NCBI GenBank assembly: GCA_031290985.1
Contig: JARLJW010000111.1
Location: 1 to 52,103 of the forward strand
DNA from: Verrucomicrobiia bacterium
Lineage (GTDB): Bacteria > Verrucomicrobiota > Verrucomicrobiia > Limisphaerales > UBA11358
Reading direction: 5' to 3'
DNA: 52,103 nt
The notes beneath the pieces were generated by a model. The model saw only the letters and a list, made by a program, of their open reading frames with translations, ran no database searches and had not been told where the DNA came from. Positions within the stretch are counted from its first letter, which is position 1; every line of letters begins with the position of its first letter. Positions 8,217 through 16,437 of the stretch are shown one piece after another. The position numbers were made by a program, and so were the translations under genes.

Positions 8217-9083
8217 TTAGAGCGGAAGCTTGCTCATGGCGTCGATGAGTTCGCTGGAATCGGTAAACTGCCGGTGCAGGCGCTTTAAATGGCCGGCATC
8301 CAGCCGGAGCAGGGTCATGGCCGCCAGGAAGTCGGGGCTCCGGGTGATTTCCGGGTGATCCAGGCTGTGCGTGAGGCTGTTGCCGATGGTGACGCAGGCG
8401 GCGATCTTTTGGAAAGCTTCCGCGTTCTGCGGATCGTGGTGATGGCGGATGCACGCGACGATGGCCGGCGGCAGGTTCCATTTCTCCACCAAGGTGGCGC
8501 CGACCACCGCGTGGTTGCAGCCGAACTGGAGCTGCTCTTCTTCCAGGGTTTCCGCAGTGGTCGCCCGGTGGAAAAAGTTGAGGTTCTTCTGCGGCGCAAC
8601 CTGGGCGAGGACGATCTTGCCGATGTCATGCATCAGGCCGGCGGTGAAAAGCAGGTTCGTGTCCTGCCCGGCGGATTCGGCGGTGAATTTGGAGTTGAAC
8701 GCGGTGGCCACGCTGTGCTTCCAGAGCTTGCCGGAATTCATGCCGCCCAGGGTCTGCTGCGGAAAACAATTGCTGCCATTGATCATGGCCGTGAGCAGAT
8801 AAATGGACTGGTAGCCGACGCGGTTGACGGCCTCGGTCACGGAGGACACGGGTTCGTCCTGGCCGAAAAATGCGCTGTTGCAAATCTGGAGCAGCTTGGC
8901 GGTGAGCGTCTGTTCGATGGAAATAAGCCCGACCACTTCTTCGAAGTTGGCGTTGACGTCGCTCAGGTAGGGCAGCAGCCGGGGCAGCAGCGAGGGCGAC
9001 ATGGGGAGCACCTCGACCCTCTCTAATATGGCCCGGATGTTTTCCATGGGGCGAATCTCGGTTAAAATAACTGCCGTGTCCAT
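8217..9083 (-). CDS. HDOD domain protein
   Basis: A cytosolic protein of about 288 residues with a single HDOD domain covering most of its length: MSPSLLPRLLPYL, SIEQTLTAKLLQICNSAFFG, EAVNRVGYQSI and a middle MHDIGK motif (about 151-156). HDOD proteins are linked to signalling, stress response and motility control; the domain resembles HD phosphohydrolases but often lacks their full metal site. Here the HD pair is kept, with further His residues in HHHD-like text near residue 220, but catalysis is not shown. I start at 9083; an ATG at 9047 is also possible, and a longer frame to 9173 would overlap the divergent neighbour. It is transcribed away from the DUF1015 gene across about 50 bp. Confidence 0.85.
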   Translation of the reverse strand: MDTAVILTEIRPMENIRAILERVEVLPMSPSLLPRLLPYLSDVNANFEEVVGLISIEQTLTAKLLQICNSAFFGQDEPVSSVTEAVNRVGYQSIYLLTAMINGSNCFPQQTLGGMNSGKLWKHSVATAFNSKFTAESAGQDTNLLFTAGLMHDIGKIVLAQVAPQKNLNFFHRATTAETLEEEQLQFGCNHAVVGATLVEKWNLPPAIVACIRHHHDPQNAEAFQKIAACVTIGNSLTHSLDHPEITRSPDFLAAMTLLRLDAGHLKRLHRQFTDSSELIDAMSKLPL

Positions 9084-9135
9084 GTAAAATGTTCGTGCGT
9101 TGTGCGGGCCATGCCGTAAAATCAGCGTTCTTTTT

Positions 9136-10350
9136 ATGGCTACACTAAAACCTTTTGCCGCCCTGCGGCCCAAACCTGAACTGGCGGCCCAAATCTGTGA
9201 GCTGCCCTACGACGTCATGTCGTCGGACGAAGCCCGCGCGATGGCGGCGGGGAACCCGTACAGCTTCCTGCACGTCAGCAAACCGGAAATCGATCTGCCG
9301 GTGGACACCGATGTTCATTCATCGGCGGTTTATGCCAAGGGTAAAGAGAATTTCGGGAACCTGATCGCCCAAGGCGCGCTCACGCAGGATGGCCAGCCGA
9401 ACTTTTACCTGTACCGGCAGGTGATGGGCCAGCACGCGCAAACCGGCCTGGTGGCCGCGGCGAGCTGCGCGGAATACCTCGCGAACATCATCAAAAAGCA
9501 CGAGTTCACCCGCCCGGACAAGGAGGACGACCGGGTGCGCCATATCGAGGCCCTCAATTCGCAGACCGGCCCCGTGTTCCTGACGTACCGCGCGGTGGCC
9601 GCGTTCGATGAATTTGTGGCGAAGAAAACCGCCGAAACGCCCGCCGTGGATTTCACGGGCAAGGACGGCGTACGGCACACCGCGTGGACGATTTCCGCGG
9701 CGGAGGAGATTTCGTTCGTCGAGGCGCAATTCGCCCAGATTCCGTTTCTGTACATCGCAGACGGCCATCATCGCAGCGCGGCGGCGGCACGGGTGTTCCA
9801 GTCGCGCCACGGCGCGGGCCACAGCGGTGAGTTTCTGGCGGTCATCTTTCCGCACAACCAGATGCAGATCCTGCCGTACAACCGGGTGCTGAAAAGTTTG
9901 AACGGCCTCACGCCGCCGGAACTGCTAAAGAAGCTTGAGCCGGTGTTCCACATCGTCCGCATGGGCGTGCCGAAGCCCACGGCCAAGCACGAACTGGGTC
10001 TCTACGTGAACAAGCGCTGGCACACGCTGACCTTCAAGCCCAAGCTGACAAGCATCGACGACCCGATCGAAAAGCTGGACGTGACGCTGCTGCAAAAGAA
10101 CGTCCTCGCGCCGATTTTTGGCATCGACGACCCGCGCACCAGCAAGCAGATCAATTTCGTGGGCGGCATCCGCGGCACGGCGGAACTGGAGAAGCTGGTC
10201 AACAGCGGCGAATACGCCTGCGCCTTCAGCCTGTTCCCCACGAGCATCGAGGACCTGATGACGATCGCGGACGCGGGGGGCATCATGCCGCCGAAGAGCA
10301 CGTGGTTCGAGCCGAAGCTGCGCGACGCGATGTTCTGTCACATGATCTGA
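9136..10350 (+). CDS. DUF1015 family protein
   Basis: A protein of 404 residues that covers the whole DUF1015 family: MATLKPFAALRPKPELA at the start, LPYDVMSSDEAR, FLHVSKPEIDLP, the central YIADGHHRSAAAARV, and a C-terminal GGIMPPKSTWFEPKL close. No reaction is established for the family. The ADGHHR block resembles the nucleotide-binding G-x-H-R motif of ParB/sulfiredoxin-fold serine kinases, which suggests an ATP-dependent activity, but this is inference from one motif. No signal peptide or membrane segment is seen. It is a single gene, divergent from the HDOD gene and convergent with the amidase-like gene that follows. Confidence 0.85.
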   Translation: MATLKPFAALRPKPELAAQICELPYDVMSSDEARAMAAGNPYSFLHVSKPEIDLPVDTDVHSSAVYAKGKENFGNLIAQGALTQDGQPNFYLYRQVMGQHAQTGLVAAASCAEYLANIIKKHEFTRPDKEDDRVRHIEALNSQTGPVFLTYRAVAAFDEFVAKKTAETPAVDFTGKDGVRHTAWTISAAEEISFVEAQFAQIPFLYIADGHHRSAAAARVFQSRHGAGHSGEFLAVIFPHNQMQILPYNRVLKSLNGLTPPELLKKLEPVFHIVRMGVPKPTAKHELGLYVNKRWHTLTFKPKLTSIDDPIEKLDVTLLQKNVLAPIFGIDDPRTSKQINFVGGIRGTAELEKLVNSGEYACAFSLFPTSIEDLMTIADAGGIMPPKSTWFEPKLRDAMFCHMI

Positions 10351-10405
10351 GCGCCGGGTGGCCGCCTGCGGTTGCTGGCTGGGGTGACGCCGTCAAGCCG
10401 GCGGA

Positions 10406-11641
10406 TCAGGGCAGCACGAGGCGATAGAAAACCGCGCCGGAAGACATGGTGTTGGTCATCCGGTTCGCCTGCCCAACGACGGCGGGAGATTTTGCCACCT
10501 TGGTCCACCCCGCGCCGGCGGCGAGGTTGGTCGAGGAATACAGGGCGTACCCGGCCCAGTTGGTGCCCCAGGCCAGGACCAGATTTTTCCCGACGGTGAA
10601 CGAGTTGAGGGCGGGAGCGTCCAGGATGTGGATGAGATGCCGCACATAATTGGGTTCCGATGCCTGATACCAGGTATCGGCGGAGACATCCAAACTGGAA
10701 GCGGAATGCGACGCGAGCAGGCCGTTGCCGAGATAGAGGGTGACGTGACTGAGGTTGGCGAGGTTGGTGTCGCCGGACCAGTTCCAGCCGACGAGGTCGC
10801 CCGGGGACAGGTTGGTCAAGGAATACACCTCGGTGGCATAGCCCGGAACGACCAGGCAGGTATAGGCCAGCCGTCCCGCACCCGGTTCGCCGTACGTTGG
10901 CGGCACCCGGCTGGGGATGGTCAGGCCGCCACCCCGCACATTGGGCTCACTGCCAATGCAACAGGAAACGAAATGCGCGCAATCATCGCCGAGCCCGCTG
11001 CTCGGGGCGGGCGAGCCCGGGGGAAATGCGCCATAGGGCCAGCTATTCGTCCAAAAATAACCGTCGCTGTTCACATAACCACAATAGTTGTTGGCGTATG
11101 AAACCGCCCGGGCACGGTCATATTGATTGGTCGAGCCGGCCTTGATGACGACGATTTGGACGGGGTTCGTGGGGCCGAAGAAAACACTGCTCGCGCTGTT
11201 CAATTGAAAGGTGTCCGTGACGGAACCGGACGTTTCCGGCGCGATGAAATTCATGGTAAACGTGGCCGTCCCACCGGGAGCGATTGAGGCGCCGCTACCA
11301 ATGGTCGTGGACAGGGTATGCGAGGCGTACGTCTTGGCGGTGGGCGGCACCGCTCCCAAGCTGTCCGCGCCGACGATGTTCATGGTGTAACCGTTGTAGC
11401 CCGGAGTCCAGGTGGTGGTGCCGGTGTTCTTCATCGTCCACGTCTGGGTGAAGATCGTCCGGGGCATCATGGGCGTGCCGTTGGTGATGGTGGCGGAAAT
11501 AAACTGGGCGGCGTCTCCGGCCCGGGCGGCAGAATTCCCCAGCAGCAGGCCCAAACAAATAAGCAGGGTGCTGACATGCTCGCGAACACTGTTTTCCTTA
11601 ATATTCAAACTAGCCGTTCGGGATGCTGAACAACGCCCCAT
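10406..11641 (-). CDS. Secreted amidase-like protein with NBR1-type Ig domain
   Basis: An exported protein of about 411 residues. After a signal peptide (STLLICLGLLLGNSAARA) there is an Ig-like domain (about 45-155) with the pattern of the NBR1 central domain: TQTWTMKNTGTTTWTPGY, then SIAPGGTATFTMNFIAPETSG. A putative amidase (PF12671-like) follows (about 174-330): YDRARAVSYANNYC, the candidate nucleophile Cys in GLGDDCAHFVS, and a later His in LSHVTLYLGN. The tail (about 345-411) is a small beta module ending FYRLVLP, shared with three other secreted proteins of the window. The role may be peptidoglycan or peptide cleavage, or binding at the cell surface. The start is uncertain: 11641 is an ATG, and a TTG at 11611 is an option. 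Confidence 0.72.
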   Translation of the reverse strand: MGRCSASRTASLNIKENSVREHVSTLLICLGLLLGNSAARAGDAAQFISATITNGTPMMPRTIFTQTWTMKNTGTTTWTPGYNGYTMNIVGADSLGAVPPTAKTYASHTLSTTIGSGASIAPGGTATFTMNFIAPETSGSVTDTFQLNSASSVFFGPTNPVQIVVIKAGSTNQYDRARAVSYANNYCGYVNSDGYFWTNSWPYGAFPPGSPAPSSGLGDDCAHFVSCCIGSEPNVRGGGLTIPSRVPPTYGEPGAGRLAYTCLVVPGYATEVYSLTNLSPGDLVGWNWSGDTNLANLSHVTLYLGNGLLASHSASSLDVSADTWYQASEPNYVRHLIHILDAPALNSFTVGKNLVLAWGTNWAGYALYSSTNLAAGAGWTKVAKSPAVVGQANRMTNTMSSGAVFYRLVLP

Positions 11642-11741
11642 TTTCGCCGCAATCGGTGAATAATGCAACTTTGGAAAATCACCCGTCTTTGACCGCAAAG
11701 GAAAATCAGGTTTCCCGCGCCCATTTCCGCATTTCTTTCGC

Positions 11742-12665
11742 GTGAATCGCAGCTACCATTTCCCCGTGCCAGCCAACCGCCTGCAACGCAGTCTCCGCGC
11801 CACGTTTCTCGGCCTTGCCGTCAACGTGTTGTTGAGCGCCGTGAAATTTCTGGCGGGCGTCTTCGGCCATTCGCAGGCGCTCATCGCCGATGCGGTGGAA
11901 TCGCTGGCGGACATCTTCAGCTCCATCATCGTGTGGCGCGGCCTGGTCGTCGCCGAGACGCCGCCGGATGAAGATCATCCCTACGGCCACGGCAAGGCGG
12001 AACCGCTCGCTGCCGCCGCCGTCTCGGTCATGCTCATGCTCGCGGCGGGGATGATCGCGTATCACTCGTTGGTGGGGATCGTCTCGCCGCGCGTCACGCC
12101 GTCGCCGTGGACGCTGATCATCTTGGTCGTGGTCATCGTGGTGAAGGAGGTTTTGTTCCGTTTTGTGCTGCATGAATCGACGCATGTGGAAAGCTCCGCG
12201 GTCGAGACCGACGCCTGGCATCATCGCGCGGACGCCATCACGTCCACGGCGGCGTTCATCGGCATCGCCATCGCCCTCATCGGCGGAAAGGGATATGAAA
12301 CGGCGGACAACTGGGCGGCGCTGGCGGCGGCGTTCGTGATCGCCTTCAACGGCTGGCGGCTGTTGCGCCCGGCCTTCAATGAATTGATGGACCGCGCGCC
12401 GGATCGTGAACTGGTCAGAAAAATCGCGGCCCTGGCGGAAACGGTTCCCGGCGTGGCGAACGTGGAAAAGTGCCATGTCCGCAAGATGGGCTGGCAATTG
12501 TTCGCGGACATGCACATCGAGGTGGACCCGGAGATGACCGTGCTGCATTCCCACGAAATCGCCCATGCGGTGAAGGACAAGATCCGGGCGACCATGCCCA
12601 ACGTGTCCGACGTGCTGATCCACATCGAGCCGCTGCACATTCCGGCGAAAACAACTTCCCCGTGA
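11742..12665 (+). CDS. Cation diffusion facilitator (CDF) metal exporter
   Basis: A proton-coupled exporter of divalent metals (zinc, cobalt, iron or manganese) in the inner membrane, about 307 residues. Six membrane segments lie between residues 20 and 215. The metal-site motifs are HSQALIADAVESLAD in TM2 and a HxxxD-type block in TM5 (AWHHRADAITS). HPYGHGKAEPLAA follows TM2 as usual. The cytosolic C-terminal domain (about 225-305) contains VEKCHVRKMG and ends with VLIHIEP. The start codon is a GTG at 11742, with another GTG eight codons later. The stop overlaps the start of the following gene (GTGA), so the two are translationally coupled even though their roles look unrelated. Confidence 0.92.
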   Translation: MNRSYHFPVPANRLQRSLRATFLGLAVNVLLSAVKFLAGVFGHSQALIADAVESLADIFSSIIVWRGLVVAETPPDEDHPYGHGKAEPLAAAAVSVMLMLAAGMIAYHSLVGIVSPRVTPSPWTLIILVVVIVVKEVLFRFVLHESTHVESSAVETDAWHHRADAITSTAAFIGIAIALIGGKGYETADNWAALAAAFVIAFNGWRLLRPAFNELMDRAPDRELVRKIAALAETVPGVANVEKCHVRKMGWQLFADMHIEVDPEMTVLHSHEIAHAVKDKIRATMPNVSDVLIHIEPLHIPAKTTSP

Positions 12666-13948
12666 AGCCCCTCCGCATCGCTGGCCTCGTGGCGGTCATT
12701 GCGGCCGTGTGGTTCGGAACGGTTTCCCAACTCCGGGCGCAGACGGTTTCCGCCCCGCGCCCGGTGGTTGACGCCTCGACGATGGAGCACAAGCTGTTGC
12801 TGGGGTATCAAGGCTGGTTTGCGTGTCCCGGCGACGGTTCGCCGCCGGACTGTTGGGTCCACTGGTTCCGCCGGAACAATCCCGTGGCGACCAATGCCAC
12901 CGTGGATTTCTGGCCGGACACCGCCGAACTGGACGCGGATGAACTGTTCCCCACCGGCCTGCAACTGCCGGACGGCTCGCCGGCGAAGGTCTATTCCGCA
13001 TTCACGCCCAAGACGGTTGCGCGGCATTTCCAATGGATGCGGGATTACGGGGTGGCCGGCGTTTTTTTGCAGCGGTTCACCAGCGAGCTTTCCGACCCGG
13101 CATTTTTTGCGCTGCGCAATGGCGTGGCCGTCAACGTGCGCGCGGGCGCGGAGAAATACGGACGCGTGTTCGCCATCATGTATGACGTCTCCGGCCAACG
13201 GGCGGACCAGTTGCAGCCCGCGCTGACGAACGATTGGAATTACCTGACGAAAAAGCTGCTCCTCACCGCAAGCGGCAGTTACTTGCGGCAGCATGGCAAA
13301 CCGGTGGTCGCGCTTTGGGGCTTCGGTTTTGCCAGGCGCGGCGACACGCCCGGGCAGGCGCTCGCGGCCATCCATTTTTTTCAGGCCGCCGGCTGCACGG
13401 TGGTCGGCGGGGTGCCCGCGCACTGGCGCACGCTGGACCGCGATGCCCAGACGAACGCCGCCTGGGCGGAGGCGTTCCGGGCGTTCGATGTCATCAGCCC
13501 GTGGTCGGTCGGACGTTACGTCGACGATGCGGGGGCCGACAACTTTGCTAAAAATGTGATCGTGCCTGACCTCGCCGCCGCAAAGATCGCCGGCTGCGGA
13601 TATATGCCCGTGATTTTCCCCGGTTTCTCCTGGCATAATCTGAACGGCGGGCCGGTGAACCAGATTCCGCGCCGGGGCGGCGCGTTTTACTGGCAGCAAG
13701 TTTACAACGCCGTGAAAGCCGGCTGCCCGATGCTGTACGGCGCGATGTTCGACGAACTGGACGAGGGCACCGCCCTGTTCAAGCTCGCGCCGACGTCGGC
13801 ACAGTTGCCCGCCGCCGGGAATTTCGTGGCGCTGGATGTGGACGGCGTGACTTTGCCGTCCGACTGGTACTTGCGCCTGACCGGCGAGGCGGGGAAGATG
13901 CTGCGCGGGGAAATTCCGTTGTCGCCCCAGATTCCGATTTCACCATGA
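12662..13948 (+). CDS. Secreted GH71/GH99-like protein
   Basis: A product of about 428 residues with a signal peptide (KPLRIAGLVAVIAAVWFG..RA). The region from about 40 to 380 follows the GH71/99-like (xylosidase/arabinosidase or endo-mannosidase-like) TIM-barrel pattern: LLGYQGWFACPGDGS, WVHWF, DVSGQRADQL, LWGFGFARRG, AAGCTVVGGVPAHW, FPGFSWHN and GAMFDELDEGTA. The barrel suggests hydrolysis of alpha-linked glycans, but the substrate is unknown. The start is a GTG inside the stop of the CDF gene (GTGA); longer upstream frames are out of keeping with a signal peptide. Its own stop overlaps the next gene in the same way (ATGA). Confidence 0.72.
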   Translation: MKPLRIAGLVAVIAAVWFGTVSQLRAQTVSAPRPVVDASTMEHKLLLGYQGWFACPGDGSPPDCWVHWFRRNNPVATNATVDFWPDTAELDADELFPTGLQLPDGSPAKVYSAFTPKTVARHFQWMRDYGVAGVFLQRFTSELSDPAFFALRNGVAVNVRAGAEKYGRVFAIMYDVSGQRADQLQPALTNDWNYLTKKLLLTASGSYLRQHGKPVVALWGFGFARRGDTPGQALAAIHFFQAAGCTVVGGVPAHWRTLDRDAQTNAAWAEAFRAFDVISPWSVGRYVDDAGADNFAKNVIVPDLAAAKIAGCGYMPVIFPGFSWHNLNGGPVNQIPRRGGAFYWQQVYNAVKAGCPMLYGAMFDELDEGTALFKLAPTSAQLPAAGNFVALDVDGVTLPSDWYLRLTGEAGKMLRGEIPLSPQIPISP

Positions 13949-14790
13949 ACGATGTTGATTCACATTTCAAAGGCTGGGCCAAGCCCGGCCCCGTGCCGCC
14001 GGGATTGGCGGCGGGTGTGGCCGTCGAGCCGCACGAGACCCTCGATGCCATCAGCGGGCATTTCCGCTTGTTTCAGTTGCGCGATGGGCACCGTTTTTCC
14101 ACCGATGACATTTTGACCGCCTGGTATGGCACGACGTGGTGCCCGACGGCGCGCACGGCCCTCGACCTCGGCAGCGGCATCGGCACGGTGGGGATGATCT
14201 GTGCGTGGCGCCTGCCCGGTGCGCGGCTGGTGACGGTCGAGGCGCAAGCCGAAAGCGTGGCGCTGGCCCGGAAATCCGCGCGTTACAATGGCGTCGCGGA
14301 TCGTTACGAGATCCGCGAAGGGGATTTTCGCGACCCCAAAAACATCCGGGCGGAGGAGACCTTTGATTTGATCACCGGCAGCCCGCCGTATTTCCCCCCA
14401 GAGGCCGGGGTGAAAAGCGAGCATCCGCAAAAGCTCGCATGCCGTTTCGAACTGCGGGGAACCGTCGCGGATTATTGTTCCACCGCCGCGAAACAGCTCG
14501 CGCCCGGCGGATTTTTTGCGTGCGTGTTTCCGCAGGAGCCGGCGCAACGGGCGCGGGTGGAGGCGGGCGCGCGCGCGGCGGGCCTGGTGATCGTCCGCCA
14601 ACGCCCGGTGGTGTTTCGCGAGGGCGATCCGCCGCTGGTGGCGCTCTTCGGGATGATGCGCGCCGGGGACCTGCCCGAATGGTTTCGCGGCCAGACGTGG
14701 ACGGAGCCGGAACTGATCATCCGCACGCGCGCGGGAAAAATAAATCCGGAATATTCGGCGGTAAAGCTTGCCATCGGCTTCCCGCCGTGA
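13945..14790 (+). CDS. TrmN6-like SAM-dependent methyltransferase
   Basis: A cytosolic protein of 281 residues resembling the tRNA1(Val) A37 N6-methyltransferase family. Evidence: an N-terminal block HRFSTDDILTAWYG, SAM motif I LDLGSGIGTVGM (about 72-83), VEAQAESVALARKSARYN, GDFRDPKN, and the substrate motif GSPPYFPP in place of the more usual NPPY (Ser instead of Asn, about 149). A late QRPVVFREGDPPLVALF matches the tail of this family. Ser for Asn at the first motif position is unusual for an N6-adenine methylase, so target and chemistry need caution. Its start overlaps the previous stop (ATGA). Confidence 0.75.
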   Translation: MNDVDSHFKGWAKPGPVPPGLAAGVAVEPHETLDAISGHFRLFQLRDGHRFSTDDILTAWYGTTWCPTARTALDLGSGIGTVGMICAWRLPGARLVTVEAQAESVALARKSARYNGVADRYEIREGDFRDPKNIRAEETFDLITGSPPYFPPEAGVKSEHPQKLACRFELRGTVADYCSTAAKQLAPGGFFACVFPQEPAQRARVEAGARAAGLVIVRQRPVVFREGDPPLVALFGMMRAGDLPEWFRGQTWTEPELIIRTRAGKINPEYSAVKLAIGFPP

Positions 14791-14871
14791 GAAAAAAGAT
14801 TGTAACGTAGAAAAGGTCGTAACGTGGATTCACCCGCGCGCGTCCGTGGGGTTAAGAGAAGGAGAAATATT

Positions 14872-15558
14872 ATGAGCGGAAAAAAAGCTTTCACATTGAT
14901 TGAATTGCTGGTGGTCATTGCCATCATTGCGATTCTGGCCGCCATGCTGCTGCCGGCGCTGGCGGCGGCCAAGCAAAAGGCGTGGAAGATCAGTTGCACC
15001 TCGAACCTGCACCAGATCGGCCTCGCGATGAAAATGTTCGCAAGCGACAATGGCGAACAGTATCCCGAATCCGGCAACGACATCCACTGGGGAACCATCG
15101 ACGGCGGGACCCAAAAGCCGAGCTGGATGGAGCAAATCGTTTCGTATGCGGGCACCACCAATGTTTACAACTGTCCGGGCAATGTGCAGTTGCCGGAAGC
15201 CATGCGCGGGCCGTTCAATTATTTTAACGGGGATCGCGCGGCGTACGTGGTGAGCCAGACAAATTCCCCGGTCAAGGACACCTCGATCCAACTGCCGGCG
15301 GCCTTTGTTTTGTCGGGTGATACCTGCGGCATTCCCAATGTGTCCGGCGGCGGGGCTTTTGATCCGTTCGATGCGGACAAGGATGATTACACGCAAAACT
15401 GCGTGGGCGGCGAGGCCAACGGCACGCCTTACGAACTCTGGCAAGTGCACTCAATGGGTCAGAACATTCTTTTCGCCGACGGCCATGCGCAATGGTACAA
15501 GGGATATAGCACGAACGACATGACCTTCCGCTACAATACGATGTCCGGCTGGGAATGA
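14872..15558 (+). CDS. Prepilin-like protein 1, F-x-DGH family
   Basis: A product of about 228 residues: a short basic leader (MSGKKA), a class III prepilin signal with FTLIE and a conserved hydrophobic helix, then a variable exported domain. The canonical Glu at +5 is present, while the residue before the cleavage site is Ala. The domain ends with ILFADGHAQWYKGY, the F-x-DGH signature of the verrucomicrobial/planctomycete pseudopilin-like family, and a TNDMTFRYN tail. An AGAAGGAG Shine-Dalgarno sits just before 14872, which fixes the start. It is a close paralogue of the next gene, with EQIVSY, FNYFNG.RAAYV and DADKDDY.QNCVGG in common. It opens the pseudopilin array. Confidence 0.88.
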   Translation: MSGKKAFTLIELLVVIAIIAILAAMLLPALAAAKQKAWKISCTSNLHQIGLAMKMFASDNGEQYPESGNDIHWGTIDGGTQKPSWMEQIVSYAGTTNVYNCPGNVQLPEAMRGPFNYFNGDRAAYVVSQTNSPVKDTSIQLPAAFVLSGDTCGIPNVSGGGAFDPFDADKDDYTQNCVGGEANGTPYELWQVHSMGQNILFADGHAQWYKGYSTNDMTFRYNTMSGWE

Positions 15559-15651
15559 TCCAGCCGCCCAGGTGGGAAATGAGCCGGTGAAAGGGCCGGC
15601 CGGCCAATAAATTAGTAACCTTTGCCTGCCAGCCACGTCTGTAAATTTTGT

Positions 15652-16383
15652 ATGCGCAATGTTTCAAAAAACAAGGAATGCGCCGACGGTTTCACGCTGA
15701 TTGAACTGTTGGTGGTTATTGCCATTATCGCCATCCTGGCCGCCATGCTTTTACCTGCACTGGCCAAGGCCAAGGAACGCGCTTATACCATTGCCTGCAC
15801 CTCCAATTTGCGCCAGATCAACCTGGGCATGACGATGTATGCGGACGAGGCGCACGGCCTCTATCCCGAATCCGGCGGAACCATTGCCTGGGGGCAGAAA
15901 GACCCGCAAACACATGCGGCCAGTTGGATGGAGCAGATTGTTTCCTACACCGGGAACACGAATATATACCACTGCCCCGCCAACAGACTGTTTCCTCAGA
16001 ACCAGCAATCGGACTTCAATTATTTCAACGGTTGCCGCGCGGCGTATGTGAGCACCATCCTTGTCCCCGACGGGCTTGGCGTCGACGCGCCGTTGGATAC
16101 CAAAAAAATTCTGTTTCCGAGCGCGCATGTGGTGTCCGGGGACACTGTTTGGGACAGTACGACCGATGCGGGTGCGCTGTCGCAGGCGATTGACGCCGAT
16201 AAGGATGATTACTCGCAAAACTGCGTCGGCGGTTTCATTAATAGTGAAGGAATCGCGTTCGAAGAGTGGCAGATACATAGCAAGGGTCAGAACATCCTTT
16301 TCGCCGATGGCCATGTGAAGTGGTACAAGGGCTATGAGACAAATGACATGACCTTCCGTTACAATTCGATGTCCGGCTGGTAA
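15652..16383 (+). CDS. Prepilin-like protein 2, tandem paralogue of 1
   Basis: A product of about 243 residues with a longer leader (MRNVSKNKECADG) and the canonical Gly before FTLIE. The exported domain repeats landmarks of its upstream neighbour: SWMEQIVSYTGNTN, DFNYFNGCRAAYV, VVSGDTVWDS, AIDADKDDYSQNCVGG and the terminal ILFADGHVKWYKGY. This is a tandem duplicate that has diverged. It ends 54 bp before the first sigma-TIGR03435 gene. Two Cys residues in SNL-side and NCPAN-like positions are shared with the other copy and may form a disulfide. Confidence 0.87.
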   Translation: MRNVSKNKECADGFTLIELLVVIAIIAILAAMLLPALAKAKERAYTIACTSNLRQINLGMTMYADEAHGLYPESGGTIAWGQKDPQTHAASWMEQIVSYTGNTNIYHCPANRLFPQNQQSDFNYFNGCRAAYVSTILVPDGLGVDAPLDTKKILFPSAHVVSGDTVWDSTTDAGALSQAIDADKDDYSQNCVGGFINSEGIAFEEWQIHSKGQNILFADGHVKWYKGYETNDMTFRYNSMSGW

Positions 16384-16412
16384 TAATTCTTCAAAAAAGG
16401 CTGTTCCCTTTT

Positions 16413-16430
16413 CCGTCCGGCGGACATTAC
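16413..16430 (+). promoter_or_regulatory. Candidate motif CGTCC..GGCGGACAT before sigma gene 1
   Basis: CCGTCCGGCGGACATTAC lies 7 bp before the ATG of the first sigma-TIGR03435 gene. Similar GTCC..GGCGG..CA words occur before the second sigma gene (17931-17960) and before the pseudopilin at 19555 (19466-19500). The spacing between the two halves differs, so it may be an operator rather than a promoter. Confidence 0.3.
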
Positions 16431-16437
16431 TTGGTGA

